NCBI GenBank assembly: GCA_027488575.1
Contig: JAIYBJ010000017.1
Span: 1 to 64,000, forward strand
Direction of reading: 5' to 3'
DNA length: 64,000 bases
DNA from: Streptomycetaceae bacterium
Lineage (GTDB): Bacteria > Actinomycetota > Actinomycetes > Nanopelagicales > Nanopelagicaceae
The position numbers were made by a program, and so were the translations under genes. The notes under the pieces are model-generated. The model was not told the DNA's origin. It ran no database searches and saw nothing but the letters and a program-made list of their open reading frames with translations. Positions 1 through 9,620 of the stretch are shown here, piece after piece. Position 1 is the stretch's first letter, and every line of letters starts with the position of its first letter.

Positions 1-976
1 GGCGCAGATCAGGTGGGATAACCGGTACGCAATCGAGAACCATTGATGCTGGGTGGTTGCTCGTTGTCATGAATGCATTGACGACCTTGAGGCGCTTGAT
101 AGCACGAGTCTTCTTTGCGCCCTTTCCTGTCTCAGAAAGTTCTGTGAGCATTGCGTGCTCTGTCTCAAGATCGAAAGTTTCTAGGCGCTTCTTGATTGCA
201 GCAGCACCCATATCTCCCTTGAAGTACATGCCATAACGGTCACGCATTTCGCGGTAAAGGTTTTCATCACCTTCGAGATCTTGAACCTTAAGGTTCTTAA
301 AGCGAGTCCATACATCTTCAAGACGATTGAGTTCGCGCTCTGAACGATCGCGAATTCCCTTGAGTTCGCGCTCTGCGCTTTCACGGACTTTGCGCTTTAC
401 ATCTGACTTCGCATCTTCTGATTCGAGTTCAGCAATATCTGCCTCGAGCTTCTTGGTGCGAACATCTAGATCGTTATCGCGACGTGTTTCAATCTTCTTG
501 CGATCATTTGCCAACTTCTTTTCGAGTTGTGGCATATCTTCTTCGCGCGCTTCTGCATCAACTTCTGTGATCATGTAAGCAGCGAAGTAAATTACTTTTT
601 CTAGATCCTTAGGTGCAAGGTCTAATAAATATCCAAGACGTGATGGAACGCCCTTGAAGTACCAGATATGAGTTACTGGAGCAGCAAGTTCGATGTGTCC
701 CATACGTTCGCGACGTACCTTTGCGCGAGTAACTTCAACACCGCAACGTTCGCAGATGATTCCCTTGAAGCGTACGCGCTTGTACTTACCGCAATAACAT
801 TCCCAGTCGCGAGTAGGTCCGAAGATCTTCTCGTCAAAGAGTCCATCCTTTTCAGGCTTTAGTGTGCGGTAGTTAATTGTCTCTGGCTTCTTTACTTCGC
901 CAAATGACCACTCACGAATGTTGTCAGCCGAAGCTAAACCAATTCGCAGTTCATCAAAGAAGTTAACGTCTAACAT
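1..976 (-). CDS. rpoC: RNA polymerase beta' subunit, N-terminal part (cut by window edge)
   Basis: This is the largest catalytic subunit of RNA polymerase. Only about the first 325 residues are present and the reading frame runs off the left edge. The protein starts [16 protein letters not shown] and carries the beta'-subunit N-terminal zinc-binding site at Cys60, Cys62, Cys75 and Cys78 ([10 protein letters not shown] ... ICERCG), spaced as in other actinobacterial RpoC. The ATG lies 14 bases after the rpoB stop. A GAGAGGGA Shine-Dalgarno overlaps the rpoB stop codon, so the two genes are co-transcribed and probably translationally coupled. Confidence 0.98.
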   Translation of the reverse strand, partial: MLDVNFFDELRIGLASADNIREWSFGEVKKPETINYRTLKPEKDGLFDEKIFGPTRDWECYCGKYKRVRFKGIICERCGVEVTRAKVRRERMGHIELAAPVTHIWYFKGVPSRLGYLLDLAPKDLEKVIYFAAYMITEVDAEAREEDMPQLEKKLANDRKKIETRRDNDLDVRTKKLEADIAELESEDAKSDVKRKVRESAERELKGIRDRSERELNRLEDVWTRFKNLKVQDLEGDENLYREMRDRYGMYFKGDMGAAAIKKRLETFDLETEHAMLTELSETGKGAKKTRAIKRLKVVNAFMTTSNHPASMVLDCVPVIPPDLR

Positions 977-990
977 AGTTATTTTCCCTC

Positions 991-3900
991 TCAGACTTCT
1001 TCAACACTGCTTGGCTCAACTCGTGACAAGTTGATACCTAGCTCTTCGGCGGCACGGAATACTTCTTCATCGGTGTCGCGCATTTCAATTGCTACACCTT
1101 CTGAAGAGAGAACTTCCACATTGAGACATAGTGATTGCATTTCCTTAATAAGAACCTTGAATGATTCTGGAATTCCAGGTTCAGGAATGTTTTCACCCTT
1201 AACGATTGCTTCATAAACCTTTACGCGACCAAGCACGTCATCGGATTTAATTGTGAGTAATTCTTGGAGTGTGTAAGCAGCTCCGTAAGCTTCGAGTGCC
1301 CACACTTCCATTTCTCCGAAGCGCTGACCACCGAATTGAGCCTTACCGCCCAATGGTTGTTGCGTAATCATTGAGTATGGACCAGTAGAACGAGCGTGAA
1401 TCTTGTCATCTACTAAGTGGTGTAGCTTCAAGATGTACATGTATCCAACTGAGATTGGAGTTGGGTATGGCTCACCGGAACGGCCATCAAATAACTTAGC
1501 CTTTCCACTTTCACCAATTAACTGAACTCCATCACGGTTTGGAAGTGTGCTTGAAAGCAGACCAGTGATTTCAGATTCAAGTGCACCATCGAAAACAGGT
1601 GTTGCAAGGTTTGTACCTGGTGCACCCTTTTCTGCGCCAATATCTTTCAAGTGCTTTTGCCATGCTTGATCGATACCGCTTAAATCCCAACCAGTCTTTG
1701 CAACCCAACCGAGGTGCATTTCAAGAACCTGACCAACGTTCATACGACCAGGTACACCAAGTGGGTTAAGAATTACGTCAACAGGTGTTCCGTCTTCAAG
1801 GAATGGCATATCTTCTTGAGGAAGAATCTTTGAAATAACACCCTTGTTACCGTGGCGACCAGCGAGCTTGTCACCATCTTGAATTTTGCGCTTCTGTGCA
1901 ACGTACACGCGAACAAGTTGGTTAATGCCTGCACCGAGTTCGAAGTCTTCTGAAGACTCCATAACCTTTACATCAATAACTTTTCCTGATTCACCGTGTG
2001 GAACCTTGAGTGATGTATCGCGAACTTCGCGAGCCTTTTCACCGAAGATTGCACGGAGCAAACGCTCTTCTGGTGTGAGTTCTGTTTCACCCTTAGGTGT
2101 AACTTTTCCAACCAAGATATCGCCAGGTACAACATCGGCGCCGATGCGGATAATTCCGCGCTCATCTAGGTCTGCAAGAACTTCTTCTGAAACGTTTGGA
2201 ATATCGCGAGTGATTTCTTCGGCACCAAGCTTGGTGTCGCGTGCATCAACTTCGTACTCTTCAATGTGAATAGATGTAAGAACATCGTCTTGAACTAGAC
2301 GTTGTGACAAGATGATCGCATCCTCGTAGTTGTGACCTTCCCATGACATAAATGCCACGAGCAAGTTCTTACCGAGTGCCATTTCACCGCTATCGGTACA
2401 TGGACCGTCAGCGATTACTGAGCCAATTTCAACCTTTTGACCTTCAGAAACAACAACGCGTTGGTTGTATGAAGTGCCTTGGTTTGAGCGACGGAATTTA
2501 GCAAGTGAATAAGTTTGGTATGTCGAATCATCTGCCATGACTTTAACTTCATCTGCAGATACTTCAGTAACAACGCCAGCCTTAGTAGCTGTAACAACAT
2601 CACCAGCATCAACTGCTGCACGGAATTCCATGCCAGTACCAATGAGTGGAGCTTCTGCTCGCATCAAAGGAACTGACTGACGCATCATGTTAGAACCCAT
2701 CAACGCACGGTTTGCATCATCGTGCTCGAGGAATGGAATCATTGCTGTTGCAACAGAAACCATTTGGCGTGGAGAAACGTCCATGTAATCAACTTCATCA
2801 CCGTGGATGTATTCAACTTCTCCACCACGACGACGAACAAGTACGCGAGTTTCTGCGAAGTGATTGTCTTCTGTTAGTGGAGCATTTGCCTGAGCAATAA
2901 TGTGCTCGTCTTCTTCATCAGCTGTTAGGTAATCAACTTGATCGGTTACGCGACCCTTAACAACTTTGCGATAAGGAGTTTCGATAAATCCAAATGCGGT
3001 TACGCGACCATATGTTGCAAGTGACCCGATAAGACCAATGTTTGGACCTTCAGGAGTTTCAATTGGACACATGCGACCGTAGTGAGATGGGTGAACGTCG
3101 CGAACTTCGAAGCCCGCACGATCACGAGATAAACCACCAGGTCCGAGCGCTGAAAGACGACGCTTGTGTGTAAGTCCTGAGAGTGGGTTTGTTTGATCCA
3201 TGAACTGTGACAACTGAGAAGTTCCGAAGAACTCCTTAATTGATGCAACAACTGGACGGATATTAATAAGTGTCTGCGGTGTAATCGCTTCGACATCTTG
3301 AGTTGTCATACGTTCGCGAACAACACGTTCCATACGTGAAAGTCCGATACGTACTTGGTTTTGAATTAACTCACCAACAGTACGAAGACGACGGTTACCG
3401 AAGTGATCGATATCGTCCTTTTCAACGCGAACTTCGCGGCCGTAATCCATTGTGAGATCGCCGCGGTGCAGCGCTACTAAGTAGCGAAGAGTTGCAACGA
3501 TGTCAGAAATGCTTAGAAGTGATGCATCTAGAGCTAGGTCAAGACCGAGCTTCTTATTAACCTTAAAGCGACCGACCTTAGCCAAGTCATAACGCTTTGG
3601 ATTGAAGTAGAGATTTTCAATAAGGTTTTGTGCAGCTTCCTTAGTTGGTGGCTCACCTGGACGAAGCTTGCGATAAATATCGAGCAGCGCCTCGTCTTGT
3701 GTATTGACAGTGTCTTTTTCAAGAGTTGCCATCATTGATTCGAACTCGCCAAACTCTTCACGAATTTGTTCTGCAGTCCAACCAAGAGCCTTAAGGAAAA
3801 CTGTTACTGATTGCTTGCGCTTACGATCAATACGTACGCCAACAAGATCCTTCTTATCAACTTCAAATTCGAGCCAAGCGCCGCGGCTTGGAATAATCTT

Positions 3901-4443
3901 TGAAGAGAAAATATCTTTGTCTGAAGTTTTTTCAATTGTGCGTTCGAAATAAACACCTGGAGAACGAACCAACTGTGAAACTACTACGCGCTCTGTTCCG
4001 TTAATTACGAAAGTTCCGCGAGGTGTCATAACTGGGAAGTCGCCCATAAACACAGTTTGTGACTTAATTTCGCCAGTGATGTTATTTGTAAACTCTGCAG
4101 TTACGAAGAGTGGTTGCGAATAAGTTGTATCGCGCTCTTTGCACTCTTCTACCGAAAACTTTGGTGGCTCGAAGCGGTGATCACGGAATGAAAGACTCAT
4201 GGATCCTTGGAAGTCTTCGATTGGTGAGATCTCTTCGAAGATTTCTTCTAGACCAGATGTCGTAGGAATTTCACCACGATTGGTTGCTTCTGCAGTTGAT
4301 AAACGTGCACGCCACTTTTCGTTACCGAGAAGCCAGTCAACGCTTTCAACTTGGAGTGCTAGAAGATTTGGAACTTCGAGTGGTTCGCGAATCTTTGCAA
4401 AAGAGATTCGGCGGGGAGCTACTGAACTTTTCTTCGCGGCCAA
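991..4443 (-). CDS. rpoB: RNA polymerase beta subunit
   Basis: The 1150-residue beta subunit of RNA polymerase, normal length for Actinobacteria. The rifampicin-binding cluster reads [17 protein letters not shown] and continues [14 protein letters not shown], the wild-type sequence with the usual Asp, His and Ser, so no resistance substitution is visible. Downstream motifs ([30 protein letters not shown]) are intact. The start is a TTG at 4441-4443 encoding (M)[11 protein letters not shown]. It is chosen because GGAAGGA lies about 6 bases upstream and no ATG fits better. The gene has its own promoter-like sequence (4537-4566) and sits downstream of a terminator after rplL. Confidence 0.98.
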   Translation of the reverse strand: MAAKKSSVAPRRISFAKIREPLEVPNLLALQVESVDWLLGNEKWRARLSTAEATNRGEIPTTSGLEEIFEEISPIEDFQGSMSLSFRDHRFEPPKFSVEECKERDTTYSQPLFVTAEFTNNITGEIKSQTVFMGDFPVMTPRGTFVINGTERVVVSQLVRSPGVYFERTIEKTSDKDIFSSKIIPSRGAWLEFEVDKKDLVGVRIDRKRKQSVTVFLKALGWTAEQIREEFGEFESMMATLEKDTVNTQDEALLDIYRKLRPGEPPTKEAAQNLIENLYFNPKRYDLAKVGRFKVNKKLGLDLALDASLLSISDIVATLRYLVALHRGDLTMDYGREVRVEKDDIDHFGNRRLRTVGELIQNQVRIGLSRMERVVRERMTTQDVEAITPQTLINIRPVVASIKEFFGTSQLSQFMDQTNPLSGLTHKRRLSALGPGGLSRDRAGFEVRDVHPSHYGRMCPIETPEGPNIGLIGSLATYGRVTAFGFIETPYRKVVKGRVTDQVDYLTADEEDEHIIAQANAPLTEDNHFAETRVLVRRRGGEVEYIHGDEVDYMDVSPRQMVSVATAMIPFLEHDDANRALMGSNMMRQSVPLMRAEAPLIGTGMEFRAAVDAGDVVTATKAGVVTEVSADEVKVMADDSTYQTYSLAKFRRSNQGTSYNQRVVVSEGQKVEIGSVIADGPCTDSGEMALGKNLLVAFMSWEGHNYEDAIILSQRLVQDDVLTSIHIEEYEVDARDTKLGAEEITRDIPNVSEEVLADLDERGIIRIGADVVPGDILVGKVTPKGETELTPEERLLRAIFGEKAREVRDTSLKVPHGESGKVIDVKVMESSEDFELGAGINQLVRVYVAQKRKIQDGDKLAGRHGNKGVISKILPQEDMPFLEDGTPVDVILNPLGVPGRMNVGQVLEMHLGWVAKTGWDLSGIDQAWQKHLKDIGAEKGAPGTNLATPVFDGALESEITGLLSSTLPNRDGVQLIGESGKAKLFDGRSGEPYPTPISVGYMYILKLHHLVDDKIHARSTGPYSMITQQPLGGKAQFGGQRFGEMEVWALEAYGAAYTLQELLTIKSDDVLGRVKVYEAIVKGENIPEPGIPESFKVLIKEMQSLCLNVEVLSSEGVAIEMRDTDEEVFRAAEELGINLSRVEPSSVEEV

Positions 4444-4536
4444 GAGCTGTCCTTCCAGACAGTTTTGCGGGAACGCACAACTATTAGGTCTCAGCCGCTA
4501 TATGCCCTGACCATAGAAGTTTTTGTGCGAACGCGT

Positions 4537-4566
4537 AGGGTATCGCCCCACCCCGTGACCTGTCCA
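4537..4566 (-). promoter_or_regulatory. putative rpoBC promoter
   Basis: On the minus strand TGGACA (4561-4566) and TACCCT (4537-4542) are separated by 18 bases, which fits an actinobacterial housekeeping promoter with a TANNNT -10. Transcription would start near 4530, giving a 5' untranslated region of about 90 bases before the rpoB TTG. The rplJ promoter has the same -10 box and the same spacer length. Confidence 0.5.
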
Positions 4567-4584
4567 ACTGGTGGCTTATACAGC

Positions 4585-4615
4585 AAAAAGACCCTCCGGC
4601 AAGAGCCGAAGGGTC
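4585..4615 (-). terminator. intrinsic terminator / attenuator between rplL and rpoB
   Basis: On the minus strand an 11-bp stem (GACCCTTCGGC paired with GCCGGAGGGTC, one mismatch, 4-base loop) is followed directly by TTTTT. It would end or attenuate the rplJ-rplL transcript and so set the ratio of L7/L12 to RNA polymerase expression, as attenuators at this position do in other bacteria. Confidence 0.85.
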
Positions 4616-4651
4616 CGTTTGTGTAGTAACTATGAAGTAATTTGTGAAGAA

Positions 4652-5038
4652 TTACTTGATTGTGACCTTTGCGCCAGCTGCTTCGAGAGCTGCCTTTGCC
4701 TTGTCCGCTGTCTCCTTGTTTGCCTTCTCAAGAAGTGTTGCTGGAGTTGCATCAACTAGATCCTTAGCTTCTTTCAAGCCAAGTGCTGAGTTAAGTGCAC
4801 GAACTTCCTTGATCACTGCAATCTTCTGTGAACCAGCATCTTCAAGAATGATTGTGAACTCATCTTGACCAGCATCTGCTGCGCCGCCAGCGGCTGCGCC
4901 ACCTGCTGCTGCAACTGCTACTGGAGCTGCTGCTGTTACATCGAATTCAGTTTCGAATGACTTAACGAACTCTGAGAGCTCGACCAATGTCATTTCTTTG
5001 AACTGTGCCAATAGGTCTTCTGTGCTGAGCTTTGCCAT
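4652..5038 (-). CDS. rplL: Ribosomal protein bL12 (L7/L12)
   Basis: A 128-residue stalk protein that recruits translation factors to the ribosome. It has the N-terminal dimerisation helix ([16 protein letters not shown]), an Ala/Gly-rich flexible hinge around residues 35-55, and the conserved C-terminal domain ending [13 protein letters not shown]. Length is normal. It lies 5 bases after rplJ, the partner it binds on the stalk, and is followed by a strong terminator. Confidence 0.98.
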   Translation of the reverse strand: MAKLSTEDLLAQFKEMTLVELSEFVKSFETEFDVTAAAPVAVAAAGGAAAGGAADAGQDEFTIILEDAGSQKIAVIKEVRALNSALGLKEAKDLVDATPATLLEKANKETADKAKAALEAAGAKVTIK

Positions 5039-5043
5039 GTTCG

Positions 5044-5667
5044 TTATTCCTTCTCTTCTGTTTCTGGTGTTGCTTCTGGGGTTGTTACTTCTTCTGTTAC
5101 TGCTTCAGGAGCAGTTTCTGTTACAGCTTCGACTACTGGAGTTTCAGCTACGGGTGCAGCTGCTTCGACTACAGGTGCCGGAGCGCCAGCTTCCATCTTG
5201 ATGCGAAGTGCATCAATAATGCGAGCGGCCTTAGCGAATGAGCCCTTCATAGCGCCAGCAAGTTTCGCCAATAGAACTTCGCGTGATTCAAGATTTGCGA
5301 GTTCCATAAGCTCTGCAGGCGTAACTGATTTGCCTTCGTAAATGCCACCCTTGATAACAAGAAGTGGATTTTCTTTAGCAAAATCACGCATGCTCTTTGC
5401 TGCAGCGATTGGGTCACCCTTGATGAATGCAATTGCTGATGGACCAGTTAATAGATCTGCTGAGAGATCTACGCCCGCATCTTTTGCTGCAATCTTTGTG
5501 AGTGTGTTCTTGACGACTGAATACTTAGTGTTTTCACCAAGTGCACGACGTAACTTCTTCATCGAAGTCACGGTGAGACCGCGATATTCGGTGAGAACAG
5601 TTGCGGTAGCTGTACGGAAGTCTTCCGTCAGTTCAGCAACTGCTGCTGTTTTATCTGGGCGAGCCAT
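5044..5667 (-). CDS. rplJ: Ribosomal protein uL10
   Basis: L10 anchors the L7/L12 dimers on the 50S subunit. The start is the ATG at 5667 ([17 protein letters not shown]), because AGGAAAGGTGA lies just upstream. A longer frame reaches into the leader but lacks a ribosome binding site. The protein is 207 residues, about 30 longer than the usual form, because of a low-complexity acidic tail rich in Glu, Ala, Thr and Pro after about residue 165. The function of the tail is unknown. A structured leader with a terminator precedes the gene. Confidence 0.96.
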   Translation of the reverse strand: MARPDKTAAVAELTEDFRTATATVLTEYRGLTVTSMKKLRRALGENTKYSVVKNTLTKIAAKDAGVDLSADLLTGPSAIAFIKGDPIAAAKSMRDFAKENPLLVIKGGIYEGKSVTPAELMELANLESREVLLAKLAGAMKGSFAKAARIIDALRIKMEAGAPAPVVEAAAPVAETPVVEAVTETAPEAVTEEVTTPEATPETEEKE

Positions 5668-5841
5668 TCGGTTCACCTTTCCTGGTAAGTAGGTTGTGCA
5701 ATAACAGCCGCTAAATGCAGAAAAACCCGAACGCATAGGAGCGCACGGGTTAACGTTCACACCTACGCGGGCTGAGTTTTCACTCATTTAGCGAAACTTC
5801 TTGTGGAAGTTTCAAGACCTGCGGTCTTTGGTTATATGGCG
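5668..5841 (-). promoter_or_regulatory. Structured rplJ-rplL leader (candidate L10 leader)
   Basis: The minus-strand transcript upstream of rplJ carries consecutive hairpins: AAGACC/GGTCTT near 5811-5827, GAAACTTC/GAAGTTTC near 5791-5811, and a terminator-like hairpin at 5721-5751. Leaders of rplJL operons commonly bind the L10-L7/L12 complex for autogenous control. The position and multi-hairpin form fit that family, but I have not matched it to a covariance model. Confidence 0.6.
5721..5751 (-). terminator. Attenuator hairpin in the rplJ leader
   Basis: On the minus strand AACCCG pairs with CGGGTT, extended by an inner GCGC/GCGT helix after one mismatch, around a TCCTAT loop, and is followed by TTTTT. 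It lies about 55 bases before the rplJ start and after the predicted transcription start, so it could attenuate rplJL transcription. It could also simply end read-through from rplKA. Confidence 0.7.
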
Positions 5842-5871
5842 AGGGTAGGCCTTTCGGCCCGCCCCCGTCAA
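5842..5871 (-). promoter_or_regulatory. putative rplJ promoter
   Basis: On the minus strand TTGACG (5866-5871) and TACCCT (5842-5847) are separated by 18 bases, which contain a GGCC/GGCC hairpin. It lies just after rplA and would start the leader transcript near 5835. Confidence 0.5.
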
Positions 5872-5895
5872 ATTTATTAAGTTTTTACTTCAGAA

Positions 5896-6600
5896 TTACT
5901 GAGCAGCTGGTTCGCGAACGAGGTTTGGATCAATATTGATTCCAGGTCCCATCGTTGTTGAAATTACTGCGCGCTTGATAAAGCGACCCTTTGACGAGTT
6001 TGGCTTTGAGCGGTGTACTTCATCGAGAGCAGCTGCATAGTTTTCTGCAAGTTGTTCTGCAGTAAATGATGCCTTGCCAATGATGAAGTGAAGGTTTGAG
6101 TTCTTATCAATACGGAATTCAACTTTTCCGCCCTTGATGTCATTAACTGCCTTTGTTACATCTGTTGTAACTGTTCCGGTCTTTGGGTTTGGCATCAAGT
6201 TACGTGGTCCCAAAACTTTACCGAGACGACCGACCTTACCCATGAGATCTGGTGTTGCTACAACTGCATCGAAATCTAAACGACCCTTTGAAACTTCGTC
6301 GATGAGTTCGTCTCCACCAACGATGTCCGCACCAGCTGCACGTGCTTCATCAGCACGTTCTCCGTTTGCGAATACAAGAACGCGTGCAGTCTTACCAGTT
6401 CCGTGTGGAAGGTTTACTGTTGAACGAATTGCTTGGTCTGCTTTCTTTGGGTCAACACCAAGGCAGAGTGCAACATCAATAGTTGCGTCGTACTTTGTTG
6501 TTGATGTTTCGCGGACAAGTGTTACTGCCTCTAGCGGTGTGTAAAGACGATCAGCATCAATCTTCGCAGCCGCTGCGATGTACTTCTTTGAGCGCTTCAT
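5896..6600 (-). CDS. rplA: Ribosomal protein uL1
   Basis: A 234-residue L1 stalk protein. It contains the conserved [15 protein letters not shown] segment and the [15 protein letters not shown] signature. L1 acts at the ribosomal E site and in many bacteria represses its own L11-L1 mRNA. The ATG at 6600 is preceded by AAGGATGA. It follows rplK in the same transcript after a 107-base spacer that carries a strong hairpin. Confidence 0.98.
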   Translation of the reverse strand: MKRSKKYIAAAAKIDADRLYTPLEAVTLVRETSTTKYDATIDVALCLGVDPKKADQAIRSTVNLPHGTGKTARVLVFANGERADEARAAGADIVGGDELIDEVSKGRLDFDAVVATPDLMGKVGRLGKVLGPRNLMPNPKTGTVTTDVTKAVNDIKGGKVEFRIDKNSNLHFIIGKASFTAEQLAENYAAALDEVHRSKPNSSKGRFIKRAVISTTMGPGINIDPNLVREPAAQ

Positions 6601-6660
6601 TTCATCCTTCTTTCTCTTATTTCTAAGAGTTAGTGGTTGTGGTTAGCGAACCAGCGAGGT

Positions 6661-6694
6661 TCTCCCACATCTCTTTCTCGGGGTGAGAAAGAGA
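6661..6694 (-). other. Hairpin and possible L1 target between rplK and rplA
   Basis: CTCTTTCTC (6671-6679) pairs perfectly with GAGAAAGAG (6685-6693) around a 5-base loop. On the minus strand it is followed by ATGTGGGAGAACC, which resembles the GUGGGAG segment of the 23S rRNA L1 site. There is no U-run, so it is not a terminator. A translational operator for L1 or an RNA processing site are the likely readings. Confidence 0.45.
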
Positions 6695-6707
6695 AATTTG
6701 TTTGTGA

Positions 6708-7136
6708 CTAGCCGACAGTAATTCCCATTGAACGAGCTGTTCCAGCAATGATCTTGCTTGCTGCATCAATGTCGTTCGCATTGAGATCTGCCATCTTCGT
6801 CTTTGCAATTTCTTGGACTTGAGCCATAGAAATATTTGCAACCTTATTCTTGTGAGGAATCGCAGAACCCTTTTCGATTCCTGCTGCCTTCAAGATAAGA
6901 CGTGATGCTGGAGGAGTCTTTGTAATGAAGTCGAAAGAGCGATCTTCGTAAACAGTAATTTCTACTGGAATGATCTGACCCTTTTGAGATTCTGTTGCAG
7001 CGTTGTACGCCTTAACGAACTCCATGATGTTGACACCGTGCTGACCAAGGGCAGGACCTACTGGTGGAGCCGGTGTTGCTGCTCCAGCCTGGATCTGCAA
7101 CTTGATGAATCCAGTTACCTTCTTCTTTGGTGCCAT
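6708..7136 (-). CDS. rplK: Ribosomal protein uL11
   Basis: A 142-residue protein of the GTPase-associated centre and the partner of the thiostrepton-binding rRNA. The N-terminal signature ([18 protein letters not shown], then [19 protein letters not shown]) and the C-terminal ARSMGITV are intact. AGAGGA upstream serves as ribosome binding site. It follows nusG after 38 bases and leads into rplA. Confidence 0.98.
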   Translation of the reverse strand: MAPKKKVTGFIKLQIQAGAATPAPPVGPALGQHGVNIMEFVKAYNAATESQKGQIIPVEITVYEDRSFDFITKTPPASRLILKAAGIEKGSAIPHKNKVANISMAQVQEIAKTKMADLNANDIDAASKIIAGTARSMGITVG

Positions 7137-7174
7137 TTCTTTTCCTCTGTTTTCGTTTATTCGTCTTGTGGAAA

Positions 7175-7939
7175 TTAAATCTTTTGTACTTGGTTAAATG
7201 AAAGCTCAACCGGAGTTTCGCGTCCAAAGATTGAAACCAAAACCTTGAGCTTTGCCTGCTCTGGCATGATCTCTGAAATTGATGCAGGAAGAGTTGCGAA
7301 TGGGCCATCCATAACAGTGACTGACTCGCCTACTTCGAAATCAACAACGCGAATATCTAGTTTGTCTGAAGCCTTCTTCGGACGTGGAGCCAAAATCTTT
7401 TCTACTTCATCCAAGCTAAGTGGACTTGGGTTGTGTGCATTTCCAACGAATCCTGTTACGCCAGGAGTGTTGCGAACTGCAGACCATGATTCATCTGTGA
7501 GATCAAGGCGAACTAAAACGTAGCCTGGATAAATATTGCGCTTTACTTGCTTGCGCTGGCCGTTCTTAATCTCCATAACTTCTTCTTCAGGAACTTCAAT
7601 CTGGAAAATGTAATCTTCCATGTTGAGAGATTGAATACGGTTCTGGAGATTGCCCTTAACCTTCTTTTCATATCCTGCATAAGAGTGGACTACATACCAA
7701 TCTCCAGGAGCTACGCGAAGTGCACGACGAAATTCGGCGTTTGGATCATTCTCATCTGATTCGACGTCGCCATCTTCATCTGAAGTTAATGCCACATCTG
7801 AATCTGTAGAAGCAACAGGTGCCGCAACTTCCTCGATTACTTCTTCAATCTGTGGAGTTGCAAGATCTGTTGCAGATGCTGCGAGCGCTGCTTCAAAAGC
7901 ATCTGGCTGCGCGGCATTTAAATTCTGATCATCGCTCAT
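7175..7939 (-). CDS. nusG: Transcription elongation/termination factor NusG
   Basis: A 254-residue NusG. Residues 1 to about 75 form an acidic Asp/Glu-rich extension, common in actinobacterial NusG. The NGN domain follows from [15 protein letters not shown], and a C-terminal KOW domain ([17 protein letters not shown]) links RNA polymerase to Rho or ribosomes. The start ATG has AAGGA upstream. It sits 9 bases after secE in the standard secE-nusG-rplK order. Confidence 0.97.
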   Translation of the reverse strand: MSDDQNLNAAQPDAFEAALAASATDLATPQIEEVIEEVAAPVASTDSDVALTSDEDGDVESDENDPNAEFRRALRVAPGDWYVVHSYAGYEKKVKGNLQNRIQSLNMEDYIFQIEVPEEEVMEIKNGQRKQVKRNIYPGYVLVRLDLTDESWSAVRNTPGVTGFVGNAHNPSPLSLDEVEKILAPRPKKASDKLDIRVVDFEVGESVTVMDGPFATLPASISEIMPEQAKLKVLVSIFGRETPVELSFNQVQKI

Positions 7940-7948
7940 GATTTTTCC

Positions 7949-8170
7949 TTATCCAAAGACCCAGAAAACGATCTTTGTAAGTACAAGATCAAAGATGGAG
8001 ACAACGACGATGACGAATGAGACGAAAACCAAAACGACAGCTGTATAGGTTGTGAGTTGGTTGCGTGTTGGCCAAACAACTTTACGAAGTTCGGAAACAA
8101 TTTGACGATAGAAAAGTCCAAGGCGCGCGAAAGGACCGAGCTTCTCGGCTTGTGTTACTTCTTCAGTCAT
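7949..8170 (-). CDS. secE: Preprotein translocase subunit SecE
   Basis: A 73-residue clamp subunit of the SecYEG channel. It has a short cytoplasmic amphipathic part with the conserved ELRKVVWPTRNQL motif, then one membrane segment (TAVVLVFVSFVIVVVSIFDL). The single-span form is typical outside Enterobacteria. The start is supported by AAAGGAA 8 bases upstream. It follows tRNA-Trp and precedes nusG. Confidence 0.97.
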   Translation of the reverse strand: MTEEVTQAEKLGPFARLGLFYRQIVSELRKVVWPTRNQLTTYTAVVLVFVSFVIVVVSIFDLVLTKIVFWVFG

Positions 8171-8224
8171 CTGCGTTCCTTTCTTTTCGTTACTAATTAC
8201 TACTGTTCAAAACTAAAAACTGTG

Positions 8225-8298
8225 CAGGGCAGGAGGGACTCGAACCCCCAACCGGCCGCTTTGGAGACGGCAACTCTAGCCAATTGAGCTACTGCCCT
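8225..8298 (-). tRNA. tRNA-Trp (CCA)
   Basis: A complete cloverleaf on the minus strand. Acceptor AGGGCAG pairs with CTGCCCT, the anticodon loop CTCCAAA gives anticodon CCA, and the T arm is TTCGAGT. The discriminator base is G and the 3' CCA is not encoded. It sits directly upstream of secE, the conserved actinobacterial position. Confidence 0.97.
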
Positions 8299-8316
8299 TC
8301 GCGAGAGCATGGCGAA

Positions 8317-8322
8317 ACCATA
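8317..8322 (-). promoter_or_regulatory. putative -10 box of tRNA-Trp
   Basis: TATGGT on the minus strand would place transcription start near 8310, about 12 bases before the mature 5' end of tRNA-Trp. No convincing -35 box is seen. Confidence 0.35.
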
Positions 8323-8398
8323 GGAAATACCAAATCCTCGTGAGCGTCGAAGTGTAGAGGTACACATGCTCTTAGGTCTAACTCGCGCTTAGCCAAGC

Positions 8399-8416
8399 GG
8401 GCTTATAGGGCAGACT
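8399..8416 (+). promoter_or_regulatory. Promoter region of the aminotransferase gene, element shared with ppc
   Basis: GGGCTTATAGGGCA (8399-8412) is nearly identical to GGGCTTAATAGGGCA upstream of ppc (35591-35605). TATAGG or the overlapping CAGACT (8411-8416, 7 bases before the ATG) could be the -10 box, giving a very short or absent leader. Confidence 0.4.
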
Positions 8417-8423
8417 TAGCCTC

Positions 8424-9620
8424 ATGAGCAGAATTTCGAGTCGAATCGCAGCAATTGCCGAATCAGCCACGCTTGCAGTTGATGCAAAAGCAAAAGCACT
8501 GAAGGCAGCTGGTCGTCCAGTAATTGGTTTTGGTGCAGGCGAACCTGATTTTCCAACTCCTGATTACATCGTAAGTGCAGCAGCAAGTGCGTCAGCTGTT
8601 CCTGCAAATCATCGCTACACACCAACACCTGGTTTACCAGAATTGCGTGATGCAATTGTTGCTAAGACAAAGCGTGATTCGAATTATGAAATTACTGCAG
8701 ATCAGGTTCTTGTCACTAATGGCGGTAAACAATCTGTCTATCAAGCATTCGCAACGATTATTGATCCAGGCGATGAAGTAATTCTTCCATCGCCATTTTG
8801 GACAACATATCCAGAATGCATCAAATTAGCTGGTGGAAAAGCTGTTGAAGTTTTTGCAGATGAATCTCAAAACTATTTGGTCACAGTTGAACAACTAGAA
8901 GCAGCGCGAACACCAAAGACAAAAGCGCTTTTGTTCTGTTCTCCATCTAATCCAACAGGTTCTGTTTATTCACCAGAGCAAGTAAAGGCAATTGGCGAAT
9001 GGGCTCTGAAAAACAATGTCTGGATTATTGCTGACGAGATTTATGAGCACCTTTTGTACGACGGCGCTAAAGCACCAAGCATGCCTGTTGTAGTTCCAGG
9101 ACTTACAGATTCAACAATTATTATCAATGGAGTTGCAAAAACTTATGCAATGACTGGTTGGCGTGTGGGTTGGATGATTGGACCAAAAGATGTCATTAAG
9201 GCAGCGACTAATCTTCAATCGCACTTAACGTCAAATGTTTCAAATGTTTCACAGCGCGCAGCAATTGCAGCCCTTACTGGAGATTTATCTGCCGTACACA
9301 AGATGGGCGAAGCATTTGATCGCCGCCGCAAATTAATTGTTGGTTTACTCAATGAGATTCCAGGTTTCGAGTGTCCAATGCCAACTGGTGCTTTCTATGT
9401 TTATCCATCAGTTAAAGGTGCGCTTGGCAAAACTATTCGTGGCAAAGTGGCAAAGACTTCTGCTGAATTAGCAACAATTATTTTGGATGAAGTTGAAGTA
9501 GCAGCTGTTCCTGGTGAAGCATTTGGACCATCAGGATATTTGCGATTCTCATACGCCCTCGGTGATGACGACATCGTTGAAGGTATTGGCCGCATCAAGA
9601 AGTTAATTACTGAAGGCTAA
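8424..9620 (+). CDS. aspC: Aspartate aminotransferase (class I/II PLP enzyme)
   Basis: A 398-residue fold-type I aminotransferase that likely interconverts aspartate and 2-oxoglutarate with oxaloacetate and glutamate. Landmarks are [10 protein letters not shown] near residue 40, SPSNPTG near 173, [11 protein letters not shown] near 204, and the PLP Schiff-base Lys239 in [13 protein letters not shown]. This is the Thermus/Bacillus-like AspAT subgroup. It lies between tRNA-Trp/secE and murB, as in Streptomyces, and overlaps murB tail to tail by 14 bases. No Shine-Dalgarno is visible before the ATG. Confidence 0.88.
   Translation: MSRISSRIAAIAESATLAVDAKAKALKAAGRPVIGFGAGEPDFPTPDYIVSAAASASAVPANHRYTPTPGLPELRDAIVAKTKRDSNYEITADQVLVTNGGKQSVYQAFATIIDPGDEVILPSPFWTTYPECIKLAGGKAVEVFADESQNYLVTVEQLEAARTPKTKALLFCSPSNPTGSVYSPEQVKAIGEWALKNNVWIIADEIYEHLLYDGAKAPSMPVVVPGLTDSTIIINGVAKTYAMTGWRVGWMIGPKDVIKAATNLQSHLTSNVSNVSQRAAIAALTGDLSAVHKMGEAFDRRRKLIVGLLNEIPGFECPMPTGAFYVYPSVKGALGKTIRGKVAKTSAELATIILDEVEVAAVPGEAFGPSGYLRFSYALGDDDIVEGIGRIKKLITEG

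Noticed and set aside
3060-3260. Rifampicin-resistance substitutions in rpoB
   Set aside because: The resistance-determining cluster reads as wild type.
991-4510. Several plus-strand open frames opposite rpoB
   Set aside because: They are antisense shadows of a strongly conserved gene, without ribosome binding sites or recognisable domains.
5044-5787. A longer rplJ reading frame starting at 5787
   Set aside because: It runs through the structured leader and terminator and has no ribosome binding site; the ATG at 5667 has one and matches the family N-terminus.
8225-8310. A TATGGT-N6-ATG pattern opening a short frame that reads through tRNA-Trp
   Set aside because: The frame is only about 35 codons and is made of the tRNA itself; TATGGT is more simply the tRNA-Trp -10 box.
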